NCBI GenBank assembly: GCA_019246385.1
Contig: JAFAQP010000039.1
Location: 1 to 12,729, forward strand
Origin: Patescibacteria group bacterium
GTDB lineage: Bacteria; Patescibacteriota; Minisyncoccia; Phycocordibacterales; Phycocordibacteraceae
Reading direction: 5' to 3'
DNA length: 12,729 bases
Below the pieces are notes generated by a model that saw only the letters and a list, made by a program, of their open reading frames with translations, had not been told where the DNA came from and made no database searches. A program made the position numbers and the translations under genes. Position 1 is the stretch's first letter, and each line of letters starts with the position of its first letter. This document shows, one piece after another, positions 5,828 through 11,559 of this stretch.

Positions 5828-6673
5828 GATTGGTAGCGCTATGAGCGAACGCTCGTGGCCGAATTTCTCGGGATCTACTGCATTCATTCGCCGGGAATAT
5901 TCAAGAATATCGTTTTTTAGTGCGGCGTTCCGCTGGGCGAACAACTTTATAAAAGCCGGATCTCGGATATAGTGTTCATAGCCGTCCGAAAAGAGAAAGA
6001 CAGTATCGCCAGCTTCTGTTTCCAATACCCCGCTTTCTACGCGTTCCGCCATTTTCTCCTGTCCGTTTATTACGGCATATGGTTCACAGGAACCGGAACT
6101 CATAAATTTCATTTCCATATCCCGGTTGAAATGAGCGACATACGCGTCGGCGATCGCCGCCCAAAACGCTTTGTTCTCTTTGAGAACGACGTAAGAGCCG
6201 GTAGCTGCATATAACCCTGTCGGGTTGCCGGAAATACCGCTTAAGCCACGCTGTCGATTGTATATGCTGACCTCGCTGTTTGCGGCTTTGAACAAGGTAA
6301 GAAGCGCGGTTTCATCGAAGGTGTCATACCGAATTTCGGCCTGGCGTATGATTTTTTCGCAAAATATTTTCGCTACGTCTCCCGCAGGAGAAGGGTCGGG
6401 ATAGTGCATTCCCCTTCGGGCAAGTTCCGCATAGTCGAGCGTAACGCCGTCCGCAACGGCATAGACAGGCAATGACCGCGAAACTGCGACGTAATCCTCG
6501 GGAGAATGGGCGAATCCGTAGCGCGAGAGGTATTCCATAAGCCCGTGCGCTCTCGCGTATGCGAGGATAGCTTCTTTCGTGGGGCCGTACGTGAACACTA
6601 TGGGGTCGATGCGCCTTCCTTCTCTGTCGTTTTGTGTCTGTGGTTGAGTCTCATCCATACAAGCGCCAGACAT
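5825..6673 (-). CDS. PP2C-like protein phosphatase with altered C-terminal metal motif
   Basis: The 282-residue cytosolic protein has PP2C/SpoIIE-type phosphatase features. Numbered from the ATG at 6673, these are PEDYVAV with a probable metal Asp60, VYAVADG with Asp75-Gly76, GLYAATGSYVVL (about 153-164) matching the conserved Gly-Ser strand, IADAYVAHFN (about 174-183), and the acidic TVFLFSDG with Asp229. The family normally ends with a DDxT/DNxT metal motif; here it is GHERSLIAL (272-280), so one metal-binding Asp seems replaced. It could therefore be a divergent phosphatase of low activity or a phosphoprotein-binding pseudoenzyme. An upstream in-frame TTG (6685) and a downstream ATG (6658) are alternative starts. 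No protein kinase gene is seen nearby. A TATACT box lies 23 nt upstream of the chosen ATG. Confidence 0.7.
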   Translation of the reverse strand: MSGACMDETQPQTQNDREGRRIDPIVFTYGPTKEAILAYARAHGLMEYLSRYGFAHSPEDYVAVSRSLPVYAVADGVTLDYAELARRGMHYPDPSPAGDVAKIFCEKIIRQAEIRYDTFDETALLTLFKAANSEVSIYNRQRGLSGISGNPTGLYAATGSYVVLKENKAFWAAIADAYVAHFNRDMEMKFMSSGSCEPYAVINGQEKMAERVESGVLETEAGDTVFLFSDGYEHYIRDPAFIKLFAQRNAALKNDILEYSRRMNAVDPEKFGHERSLIALPI

Positions 6674-6696
6674 TGTCCCAATCAATGAATGAAACT

Positions 6697-6702
6697 AGTA
6701 TA
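6697..6702 (-). promoter_or_regulatory. -10 box upstream of the PP2C-like gene
   Basis: TATACT on the - strand, preceded by TGGC, so the TG is one base too far for an ideal extended -10. It lies 23 nt before the ATG at 6673 and 11 nt before the alternative TTG at 6685. No good -35 is visible; a 13-bp palindrome (6709-6721) sits just upstream. Confidence 0.45.
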
Positions 6703-6708
6703 GCCAGA

Positions 6709-6721
6709 CTTCGAATCGAAG
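6709..6721. repeat. 13-bp palindrome upstream of the PP2C-like -10 box
   Basis: CTTCGA-A-TCGAAG is a perfect inverted repeat with a single central base. It occupies the spacer between the -10 and the expected -35 of the PP2C-like promoter, a position suited to a repressor or activator site. The short arms mean chance cannot be excluded. Confidence 0.35.
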
Positions 6722-6799
6722 CCGGAAGAGCTACGTATAGAGAGTGATACGCGAAACGTCCGGGCAAGTTAGTATTTAGAATCGTATACGGACAAAAAA

Positions 6800-7066
6800 T
6801 TAGTCTATTTTTGCGACATTTGATCGCAGAGGCGGAAACCATCGTTTCGCGCGGTTCGTCCAACCGAGGTCGGTAAGCGAGCGGTTAGAGGATCCGTCTG
6901 AGCCTGGCGCGTCTTTCTCCACTATTTTCGCAAGATCAGCGAAATTCTCTATCGCCTGGTCTTCTGACTTGCCAGTCGTCGCCATATCGAGTTTGTGGGA
7001 ATACGCTATGAAAAGTCGTCCTTGTTTTATGACCTGGAGCCTGAACTTCGAGAGAGAAAGGTCCAT
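6800..7066 (-). CDS. HicB-like orphan protein
   Basis: The 88-residue protein resembles the HicB-like antitoxin fold common in Parcubacteria: a beta-strand start (FRLQVIKQGRLFIAYSHKLDMATTGKSEDQAIENF) in the pattern xGxxFIAYsPaLDlsTsGkTxeEAxxxF, and a C-terminal LGWTNRAKRWFPP, which I recall as typical of these proteins. No HicA-type toxin gene (small, double-stranded-RNA-binding-like) lies on either side, so a working toxin-antitoxin pair is not supported. Such solitary HicB-like proteins are numerous in this lineage and their role is unknown. It is transcribed alone from an extended -10 promoter ending 7 nt before the ATG. About 114 bp separate its stop from the PP2C-like gene start region. 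Confidence 0.7.
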   Translation of the reverse strand: MDLSLSKFRLQVIKQGRLFIAYSHKLDMATTGKSEDQAIENFADLAKIVEKDAPGSDGSSNRSLTDLGWTNRAKRWFPPLRSNVAKID

Positions 7067-7073
7067 TCGTGCC

Positions 7074-7082
7074 AGTATAGCA
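7074..7082 (-). promoter_or_regulatory. Extended -10 promoter of the HicB-like gene
   Basis: TGCTATACT on the - strand (TGnTATAAT with one mismatch) ends 7 nt before the ATG at 7066, again predicting a leaderless mRNA. It lies between the end of the small CxC/CxxC gene (7100) and the HicB-like start. Confidence 0.65.
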
Positions 7083-7099
7083 TTTTGGCTTGAGAGCGT

Positions 7100-7282
7100 C
7101 TATTTGCCGGGTTGCGTTCTGACGAAGCAGGGAATGCATGCGTTCTGATTTTGCCGCGTCTTTATATAGCGAGTGCCGCACCGGCACGTGAGTATGGTTG
7201 AAACAGTCGGCCGGAATACCGGGTAGCCGTGCGAGGCGCGCAGCGGTTTTTGCTTTCCATGCATGTTTTTTGGCGTAGGCAT
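7100..7282 (-). CDS. Small basic CxC/CxxC protein, possible zinc ribbon
   Basis: A 60-residue reading frame whose ATG is only 1 nt after the TAA of the helicase gene, the usual sign of translational coupling. The product is basic, with four cysteines arranged C33-x-C35-G ... C49-x-x-C52, a spacing that could bind one zinc ion in a small zinc ribbon. I do not recognise a named family. Coupling to a DEAD-box RNA helicase would suit a small nucleic-acid-binding partner, but that is inference from position and composition only. The alternative is a chance open frame in the 217 bp between the helicase and the HicB-like gene; no overlapping frame there looks better. Confidence 0.45.
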   Translation of the reverse strand: MPTPKNMHGKQKPLRASHGYPVFRPTVSTILTCRCGTRYIKTRQNQNACIPCFVRTQPGK

Positions 7283-7283
7283 A

Positions 7284-8513
7284 TTATTCGACGAACGTCA
7301 GCGCTTTCCCCTTCTTTCCTGCGCGGCCCGTGCGGCCAATACGGTGCACATAATCCTCATGCGTCGCGGGAAGATCGAAATTGATGACATGCGAGACGCC
7401 GTCTATGTCTAACCCGCGGGCCGCGACATCGGTCGCAACCAGGACCTGCACATGATCTCTCTTGAAAAGGTCGAGTGCTTTTTGCCGCCTTCCCTGCGTC
7501 TTGTTCCCATGGATTGATTCGGCCCTGAAGCCGTCTGCAGAGAGCGCTTTTGCGAGCTTCTCGACGCCATGTTTCGTGCGTCCGAACACGAGCACTTTCT
7601 CGAATTCGGGACGCGAAAGAAACTCTTTAAGGAGGACAAACTTATTTCCGCCGGGAGGCACTTTCACTATGTCCTGTTCGATGGATGCGGCGACGTCTTG
7701 GGTCTTCACGCTTATCCTGACGGGTTCGCGCAAAAATTCGCCTATAAGCTTTTCAATATCGCGGGAAAGCGTTGCGGAAAAGAAAAGTGTCTGCCGCGAC
7801 GCGGGCATGCGGGAAAGGATATTGCGCATGTCGTGTATGAAGCCCATGTCAAGCATGCGGTCGGCTTCATCGAGAACGACGGTTTCGAAATCGGACAATA
7901 TAAGGACGCGTCGCTCTAGAAGATCCTTGAGCCTGCCGGGCGTACCGATGACGAATTGCGGCCTGCGACGAAGCGCCGCGATCTGTCCACCAATGCCCGC
8001 GCCACCCACGCACACCGCCGCATGGACGGGTAGGCGACCGGCGAATCCTCGCAGTTCTTCTGTTATTTGCTGGGCGAGCTCCCGCGTCGGCACCATGACG
8101 AGGACGCCTTGTCGCCTGTCCAAAAGTGTTTTATTGAGGAGCGGTATGAGGAAAGCGGCGGTCTTCCCTGTTCCTGTGTTCGCTATGCCCACGACGTCTT
8201 CTCCACGAAGCACGTGCGGAATGGCGCGGTCTTGAACGGGCGTCGGTTCGAGATATCCTTTTGCGGCGATATTGGCTTTGACGCGCTCGTCCAAAGAAAA
8301 ATCGGCGAACCGGTGTTCGGGGACGAAGTGCTCGACCGTTTCCGTGATAACGGCTTTATTGATGTAGCGCGAAAGATCAATTTTCGCCGGCAGCGAGTAT
8401 CCGCGCTTTTGAAAGCCGTTCCGTCGAGGGGCGTAGGCGCGGCCGCCCGAATACGGGCGGGCGCCAAAGCGCGTGCGCCTCGACACGCGCGAATAGTTCG
8501 AATTTCTATACAT
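7284..8513 (-). CDS. DEAD-box ATP-dependent RNA helicase, RhlE-like
   Basis: The 409-residue protein carries the full helicase motif set: Q motif region EPTPVQ (89-94), Walker A ANTGTGKT (111-118), PTREL (142-146), GG and TPGR (190-194), DEAD (215-218), SAT (246-248), ARGLD (365-369) and HRIGRTGR (390-397). It has an Arg/Gly/Tyr-rich N-terminal tail (about 1-40) likely to bind RNA, followed by the conserved linker INKAVITETVEHFVPEHRFADF. It ends 12 residues after motif VI (KALTFVE) with no C-terminal RNA-binding extension; in my recollection this is normal for the Parcubacteria form. It would unwind RNA duplexes in ribosome assembly, RNA decay or cold adaptation. The mRNA has a leader of about 68 nt containing a hairpin, and a small CxC/CxxC gene follows 1 nt after the stop. 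Confidence 0.93.
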   Translation of the reverse strand: MYRNSNYSRVSRRTRFGARPYSGGRAYAPRRNGFQKRGYSLPAKIDLSRYINKAVITETVEHFVPEHRFADFSLDERVKANIAAKGYLEPTPVQDRAIPHVLRGEDVVGIANTGTGKTAAFLIPLLNKTLLDRRQGVLVMVPTRELAQQITEELRGFAGRLPVHAAVCVGGAGIGGQIAALRRRPQFVIGTPGRLKDLLERRVLILSDFETVVLDEADRMLDMGFIHDMRNILSRMPASRQTLFFSATLSRDIEKLIGEFLREPVRISVKTQDVAASIEQDIVKVPPGGNKFVLLKEFLSRPEFEKVLVFGRTKHGVEKLAKALSADGFRAESIHGNKTQGRRQKALDLFKRDHVQVLVATDVAARGLDIDGVSHVINFDLPATHEDYVHRIGRTGRAGKKGKALTFVE

Positions 8514-8534
8514 AGTAAGGCCGAATGTCCCGGG

Positions 8535-8570
8535 CTCCGCAAAGGAACTGTCCTAAAACGAAAAGCGGAG
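8535..8570 (-). promoter_or_regulatory. Nested hairpin in the helicase 5' leader
   Basis: Between the promoter and the ATG at 8513 the leader can fold into an outer 6-bp stem, CTCCGC (8535-8540) with GCGGAG (8565-8570). Inside it is a second 4-bp stem, AGGA (8543-8546) with TCCT (8551-8554) closing a 4-nt loop. The structure ends 21 nt before the start codon. Structured leaders on helicase mRNAs can serve autoregulation or cold sensing, but here this is inference from pairing alone. Confidence 0.4.
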
Positions 8571-8587
8571 GAATACAGCGTCAAAGC

Positions 8588-8615
8588 AGTATACACTGAA
8601 ATCATACTTTGTCAC
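8588..8615 (-). promoter_or_regulatory. Promoter of the helicase gene
   Basis: GTGACA (8610-8615; five of six match TTGACA), a 16-nt spacer, and TATACT (8588-8593; five of six), immediately preceded by TG. It is the best two-element promoter in the window. Initiation would fall near 8581, giving a leader of about 68 nt. Confidence 0.6.
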
Positions 8616-8629
8616 CCCTTCACACTTCA

Positions 8630-8647
8630 TGTTCGCCGTACCGAACA
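8630..8647. repeat. 6-bp inverted repeat between TIG and helicase genes
   Basis: TGTTCG (8630-8635) and CGAACA (8642-8647) flank a 6-nt spacer. It lies 20 nt past the TIG gene stop and 14 nt upstream of the helicase -35. It has no T tract on the - strand, so it is a poor intrinsic terminator; a regulator site is possible. Confidence 0.3.
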
Positions 8648-8666
8648 CTGATCCCTTTCGCTACTC

Positions 8667-9203
8667 TCAGTATGTAGAAACCGCTTTCGCTTCGCCAGAA
8701 ACGGTCAAAACGAGAACGTTGCTTGATCCGTTCGCGTTTTCGACAGTCACTTCATAGCTGCCTGCCGTCGTCTGGCGCATGAACTGCGGGCACATTTGTT
8801 TCGCTTTGCAATTTGGAGCAAGCGCTTGAGGTACGGTAAAAGAAATAGTTTGTTTACCGTTCAGAATCGAAGCCTTTCCTCCGCCTGCGAGTAAGCCGTC
8901 CATAAGAACGGTGTTACTGGCGGTAAAGCCGATACCAGTAAGCGTAACCGTGTCACCCACGGAAGCCGTACTCGGGGAGATCGCAAGCAGCCGAATGGAG
9001 GCCGCAGGAACGCTTGGAGCTAGGGTTGCCGGATTCCCCGTAGAAGCCGGGGAAGAAGAAGGTTGCGCGGACAGTGGCGACGAGGAAGCCGCGATAACGG
9101 AGGTACTCGTCTTGAGAGCATCCGACTCATGCCTGAAATACAGGGCTCCTAAAATTATGAGGAGCACGATGCTGAGAACGATGACTACGGCGCGATTTTG
9201 CAT
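8667..9203 (-). CDS. Membrane-anchored IPT/TIG-domain protein
   Basis: The 178-residue protein has one N-terminal transmembrane segment (about 5-22), a Ser/Ala/Pro/Thr-rich linker (about 30-68), and one immunoglobulin-like IPT/TIG domain (about 70-170). The domain is recognised by ISPSTASVGDTVTLTGIGF, FTVPQALAP, and the closing AGSYEVTVENANGSSNVLVLTV. Two cysteines (C132 and C138) sit in one loop and could form a disulfide outside the cell. Topology predicts the domain faces the exterior, where it would act as a binding or structural module; no enzymatic motif is present. Its ATG is 3 nt after the stop of the DUF1059-like gene, so the two are co-transcribed. Such anchored single-TIG proteins recur in Parcubacteria, with unknown ligand. 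Confidence 0.75.
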   Translation of the reverse strand: MQNRAVVIVLSIVLLIILGALYFRHESDALKTSTSVIAASSSPLSAQPSSSPASTGNPATLAPSVPAASIRLLAISPSTASVGDTVTLTGIGFTASNTVLMDGLLAGGGKASILNGKQTISFTVPQALAPNCKAKQMCPQFMRQTTAGSYEVTVENANGSSNVLVLTVSGEAKAVSTY

Positions 9204-9206
9204 ACC

Positions 9207-9416
9207 TCAGTTTTCCGGCGTCGATTCCCATTTGGGCCTCATTTCTTTGCCCCATTTTTCCGGATCGTCGTTATGCATTGTTTCCATTTCTTTTGCGGTA
9301 TCCGGATGATTCGCTATCACATGATCGGTCATTCTTCTCACCATATCCGGCCATGTTTCGGCGGATAACGCTTCCCCGCATGGGCCGCCGAGTTCTCTGC
9401 ATGTCATCGTTTTCAT
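9207..9416 (-). CDS. DUF1059-like small protein
   Basis: The 69-residue protein begins MKTMTCRELGGPCGEAL, the hallmark of DUF1059-like proteins in this lineage (one Cys at 6, another at 13), followed by a helical segment with a histidine (MVRRMTDHVIANH) and a charged C-terminal part ending KWESTPEN. Function is unknown. The frame is open for 33 more codons upstream to 9515, but that extension would overlap the end of the serine hydrolase gene and has no family resemblance, so the ATG at 9416 is preferred. No convincing -10 box was found within 10 nt; a weak TACTTT lies 7 nt upstream. It is followed after 3 nt by the TIG-domain gene. Confidence 0.7.
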   Translation of the reverse strand: MKTMTCRELGGPCGEALSAETWPDMVRRMTDHVIANHPDTAKEMETMHNDDPEKWGKEMRPKWESTPEN

Positions 9417-9489
9417 ATACGTCAAAGTAACGAACGAAATATGAGAATTGCGTGTATTCTTCGGAAGAGCACGACTGCCAGTCGAAACG

Positions 9490-10485
9490 CTACATATTTT
9501 GATACACCAAGGCACTTATATCTTTAATTACCCCGGTTAAGGCATTGAAGTTCGTTCCTTGCGTCATTACGCATACGAGATACGGATCGTTCGGTTTATA
9601 CACAATGCCGCAATCATGAAGTTCTCTGTTCATCAGGACATTATTCGCAACTACGCTCCGCTCGCCGAATTTCTGCGCCGTGACCGTTTTTGCAGGGAGA
9701 CCAGCAACGATGCCTTCGGTGAAGTCGGGAAGCGAAAGGAGGTCAAGCGCTTTTTCAGAATAGAACCTGTCAAGATACGTCGCATTGTAAAGTACGCGGA
9801 AGAAATATGCATACTGCACCGCAGAAATATAGTCAGGAGTTGCTGCTGCTCCGGAAGGCACTGAAAGCTTGAGATCGGTATAGACCTTTGTTAGTTGGTC
9901 CTTCGGTATTGAGTTTTCTAAAAGAAGCGCCGCATTATTATCCGAATTGCCGATCATGTGGGCGAGAAGATCGTTTGCGGTATAGGCGACGCCGGGTCGT
10001 ATATCATTTGCCGATTTGAAATACTCATTTGCATTCTGATCGTCCCCGCTATAAGAAAATTGCTGCTCGAGAACCGATGGATTTGTTTCCGCCCACTGTA
10101 AATAAGCGATCATTATGGGCACCTTAAGAAGGCTCGCGGGATCATATGTATCGTTTTCATTCACGCCGGCCCATTCACCCGATCGGAATGCTACGGTAAA
10201 CACCGATATACGGTCAGCATTGCCGTCTTTAGTTTCCTTCGCGACAACCGAAGCAAGCTTCGCTTTGAGGGCCATGTCTTCATTACTGGGCGACGGTGTG
10301 AGGCTGCATAAAAGTAGAGGACTTATGAGAGGGTATGTCGGGTCAGTTTCCCGCAGTTGCATAGACCTCGACACTGTTGGGACGTTCTCGTGAAAAAAAT
10401 AACCGGCCATGCCGCCCAAAAGAAAAATAATAACCGCGCTAACACTTCCGAGAATAATACGTTTTGAAGACGATCTCGTTGCCAT
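9490..10485 (-). CDS. Membrane-anchored serine hydrolase, class A beta-lactamase-like
   Basis: The 331-residue protein has an N-terminal basic stretch and a transmembrane anchor (about 10-31), with the catalytic domain outside. Numbered from the ATG at 10485, the beta-lactamase/penicillin-binding fold motifs are SLLK (S118, K121) inside YDPASLLKVPIMIAYL, SDN (181-183), and KFG at 272-274 in place of KTG. Between SDN and KFG I find no omega-loop ExxLN with the deacylating Glu166, so penicillin hydrolysis is unlikely; a peptidoglycan-type or other acyl-serine hydrolase is more plausible. Cysteines 292 and 306 could form a disulfide. The frame extends 11 codons upstream to 10518, but an extended -10 (TGCTATGAT) overlaps that extension, so the downstream ATG is preferred. 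It is a single-gene unit. Confidence 0.78.
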   Translation of the reverse strand: MATRSSSKRIILGSVSAVIIFLLGGMAGYFFHENVPTVSRSMQLRETDPTYPLISPLLLCSLTPSPSNEDMALKAKLASVVAKETKDGNADRISVFTVAFRSGEWAGVNENDTYDPASLLKVPIMIAYLQWAETNPSVLEQQFSYSGDDQNANEYFKSANDIRPGVAYTANDLLAHMIGNSDNNAALLLENSIPKDQLTKVYTDLKLSVPSGAAATPDYISAVQYAYFFRVLYNATYLDRFYSEKALDLLSLPDFTEGIVAGLPAKTVTAQKFGERSVVANNVLMNRELHDCGIVYKPNDPYLVCVMTQGTNFNALTGVIKDISALVYQNM

Positions 10486-10503
10486 ATGGAGTTGAAACAG
10501 TAC

Positions 10504-10512
10504 ATCATAGCA
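10504..10512 (-). promoter_or_regulatory. Extended -10 promoter of the serine hydrolase gene
   Basis: TGCTATGAT on the - strand matches TGnTATAAT except at one position. It ends 18 nt before the ATG at 10485, giving a predicted leader of about 11 nt. It lies inside the N-terminal extension of the longest open frame and argues against the start at 10518. Confidence 0.55.
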
Positions 10513-10574
10513 TTTCATTCACAACCAAGCGCCATAAAGGTCCTTTCTGCAGCAAGGAATGTCTTGCACCCGCA

Positions 10575-10988
10575 TCATCCCGCGGCCGGATACGTCGTGG
10601 GGATATTGATTTGAAGCTTATCAATCTCATTGAAAGAGATGTCGGTCGCTATGGAGGGCTCATACATATGGAGCGCTTTGAAGAGCGCGGCGAAGGCTTC
10701 GTACAGCGGACTCTCCAGCAAAATCAGCTCTCCTTCGCTTCGAGATAAATAGATGGCGCTTAGAACGGTTCGTTCGAAAGCGTCGATGATCTCCTGGCAG
10801 GAACTTTTGGCATACTTCCTCCTATAAAAAGAAATAACGGGATCTATTCCGTTTATATACAACTTCATTCTTTCAGCCAGATTACGATCCTGCGGCTTTG
10901 GGGAGCTTAGAAGCCGTTCAAAGCGTATGGCCGGCAGATCTACAATGGTCTCGATTCGGGTTTGACTTCCTTTTGTCTCCCGTTCCAT
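10575..10988 (-). CDS. Hypothetical cytosolic protein
   Basis: I do not recognise this 137-residue protein. It has no signal peptide or membrane helix and looks mostly alpha-helical, with a charged N-terminus (MERETKGSQTRIETIVDLP), a central basic-aromatic stretch (PVISFYRRKYAKSSCQEIIDAFERTVLSAIYLSRSE) and a moderately hydrophobic helix (LYEAFAALFKALHMYEP). A TTG 10 codons upstream (11018) is an alternative start. TAAAAT 13 nt before the chosen ATG could be a -10 box but is unconvincing. The opposite strand is also open over part of the gene. It is accepted as real because the frame fills the gap between two good genes in the common direction and its composition is protein-like. Confidence 0.5.
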   Translation of the reverse strand: MERETKGSQTRIETIVDLPAIRFERLLSSPKPQDRNLAERMKLYINGIDPVISFYRRKYAKSSCQEIIDAFERTVLSAIYLSRSEGELILLESPLYEAFAALFKALHMYEPSIATDISFNEIDKLQINIPTTYPAAG

Positions 10989-11236
10989 GTTCGGCGATCG
11001 AATTTTAGGAATGCGCAATCATTTCGAGATATTCTTTTCCTGGATCGTCTATCCAAAGAAGAAGTTTTTTTCTCATGTCATGCACGGATGCTTACCCCTT
11101 TTTTTCGGGTCCGTCAAAATCGCTATATCGGGATTATGATCGAGGCCTTCTCTCTTAAGAGGTGCCATCAGTACTTAAAGTATAGAAAGAAAGTATCTAC
11201 CAAAAAGAGGAGGCTGGGGATAGGTCCTGGTACCTT

Positions 11237-11461
11237 TTACGTGCCAAAAGTTGTTGTCCTGACAACGTTCCCTTTTTTGTCGTATGTGACCCATGTGCCC
11301 GCCTGTTTGCCTTTCACAAAGCTGCGTGAGCGCATTTTGGTGCCATCCTTCCTGAACCAAACCCACTTCCCTTCCATTTTGCCAGTCTGAGTAAACCCTT
11401 TCGCCCAAACGCTGCCGTCTTTGTGATACTGAATATATTTTCGCGGCTTAGGGAGTGCCAT
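11237..11461 (-). CDS. YwqK/MORN-like repeat mini-protein
   Basis: The 74-residue protein is built from about three short MORN_2-type beta repeats: YHKDGSVWAKGFTQTGKMEG, KWVWFRKDGTKMRSRSFVKGKQAG, and TWVTYDKKGNVVRTTTF. Each repeat has the Tyr/Phe-x-Lys-Asp/Lys-Gly turn and the Gly-x-Trp strand of YwqK-family proteins. Databases often call the family 'toxin-antitoxin system YwqK family antitoxin', but nothing next to it looks like a toxin. It is very basic, with no signal peptide or membrane segment. In Parcubacteria such minimal versions are frequent and uncharacterised. No clear -10 box lies near its ATG, and 98 bp separate it from the ABC permease gene upstream. Confidence 0.7.
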   Translation of the reverse strand: MALPKPRKYIQYHKDGSVWAKGFTQTGKMEGKWVWFRKDGTKMRSRSFVKGKQAGTWVTYDKKGNVVRTTTFGT

Positions 11462-11559
11462 ATTTAGGTAAACCCCCGCTATGCGACCTAGTTCTCCTTA
11501 TTGAGCCGCATTCTCTGATGCGTAACAGCATTGCTTCTATTATCTCACAGGCTAGAGGA

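Noticed and set aside
6800..7066. Complete HicAB toxin-antitoxin system
   Set aside because: Only the HicB-like half is present; neither neighbour resembles HicA.
7462..8235. + strand open frame of about 257 codons
   Set aside because: It is a mirror of the helicase gene, rich in Ser/Arg/Pro and without motifs.
9451..9473. Hairpin after the serine hydrolase gene (CGTG/CACG with an inner TTC/GAA stem)
   Set aside because: It is short and interrupted and has no T tract on the - strand, so a terminator call is not supported.
11073..11168. - strand 31-codon frame starting 10 nt after a TATACT box (11179-11184)
   Set aside because: The promoter-like box and ATG fit the leaderless pattern loosely, but the peptide is too short and featureless to call without conservation data. 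The 10989-11236 gap otherwise shows nothing I can support.
10962..11390. + strand open frame of about 142 codons
   Set aside because: It is antisense to the YwqK-like gene and the gap beside it, with no recognisable protein features.
11237..11461. YwqK-like protein as an antitoxin
   Set aside because: The antitoxin label is inherited from database naming; no toxin-like gene is adjacent.
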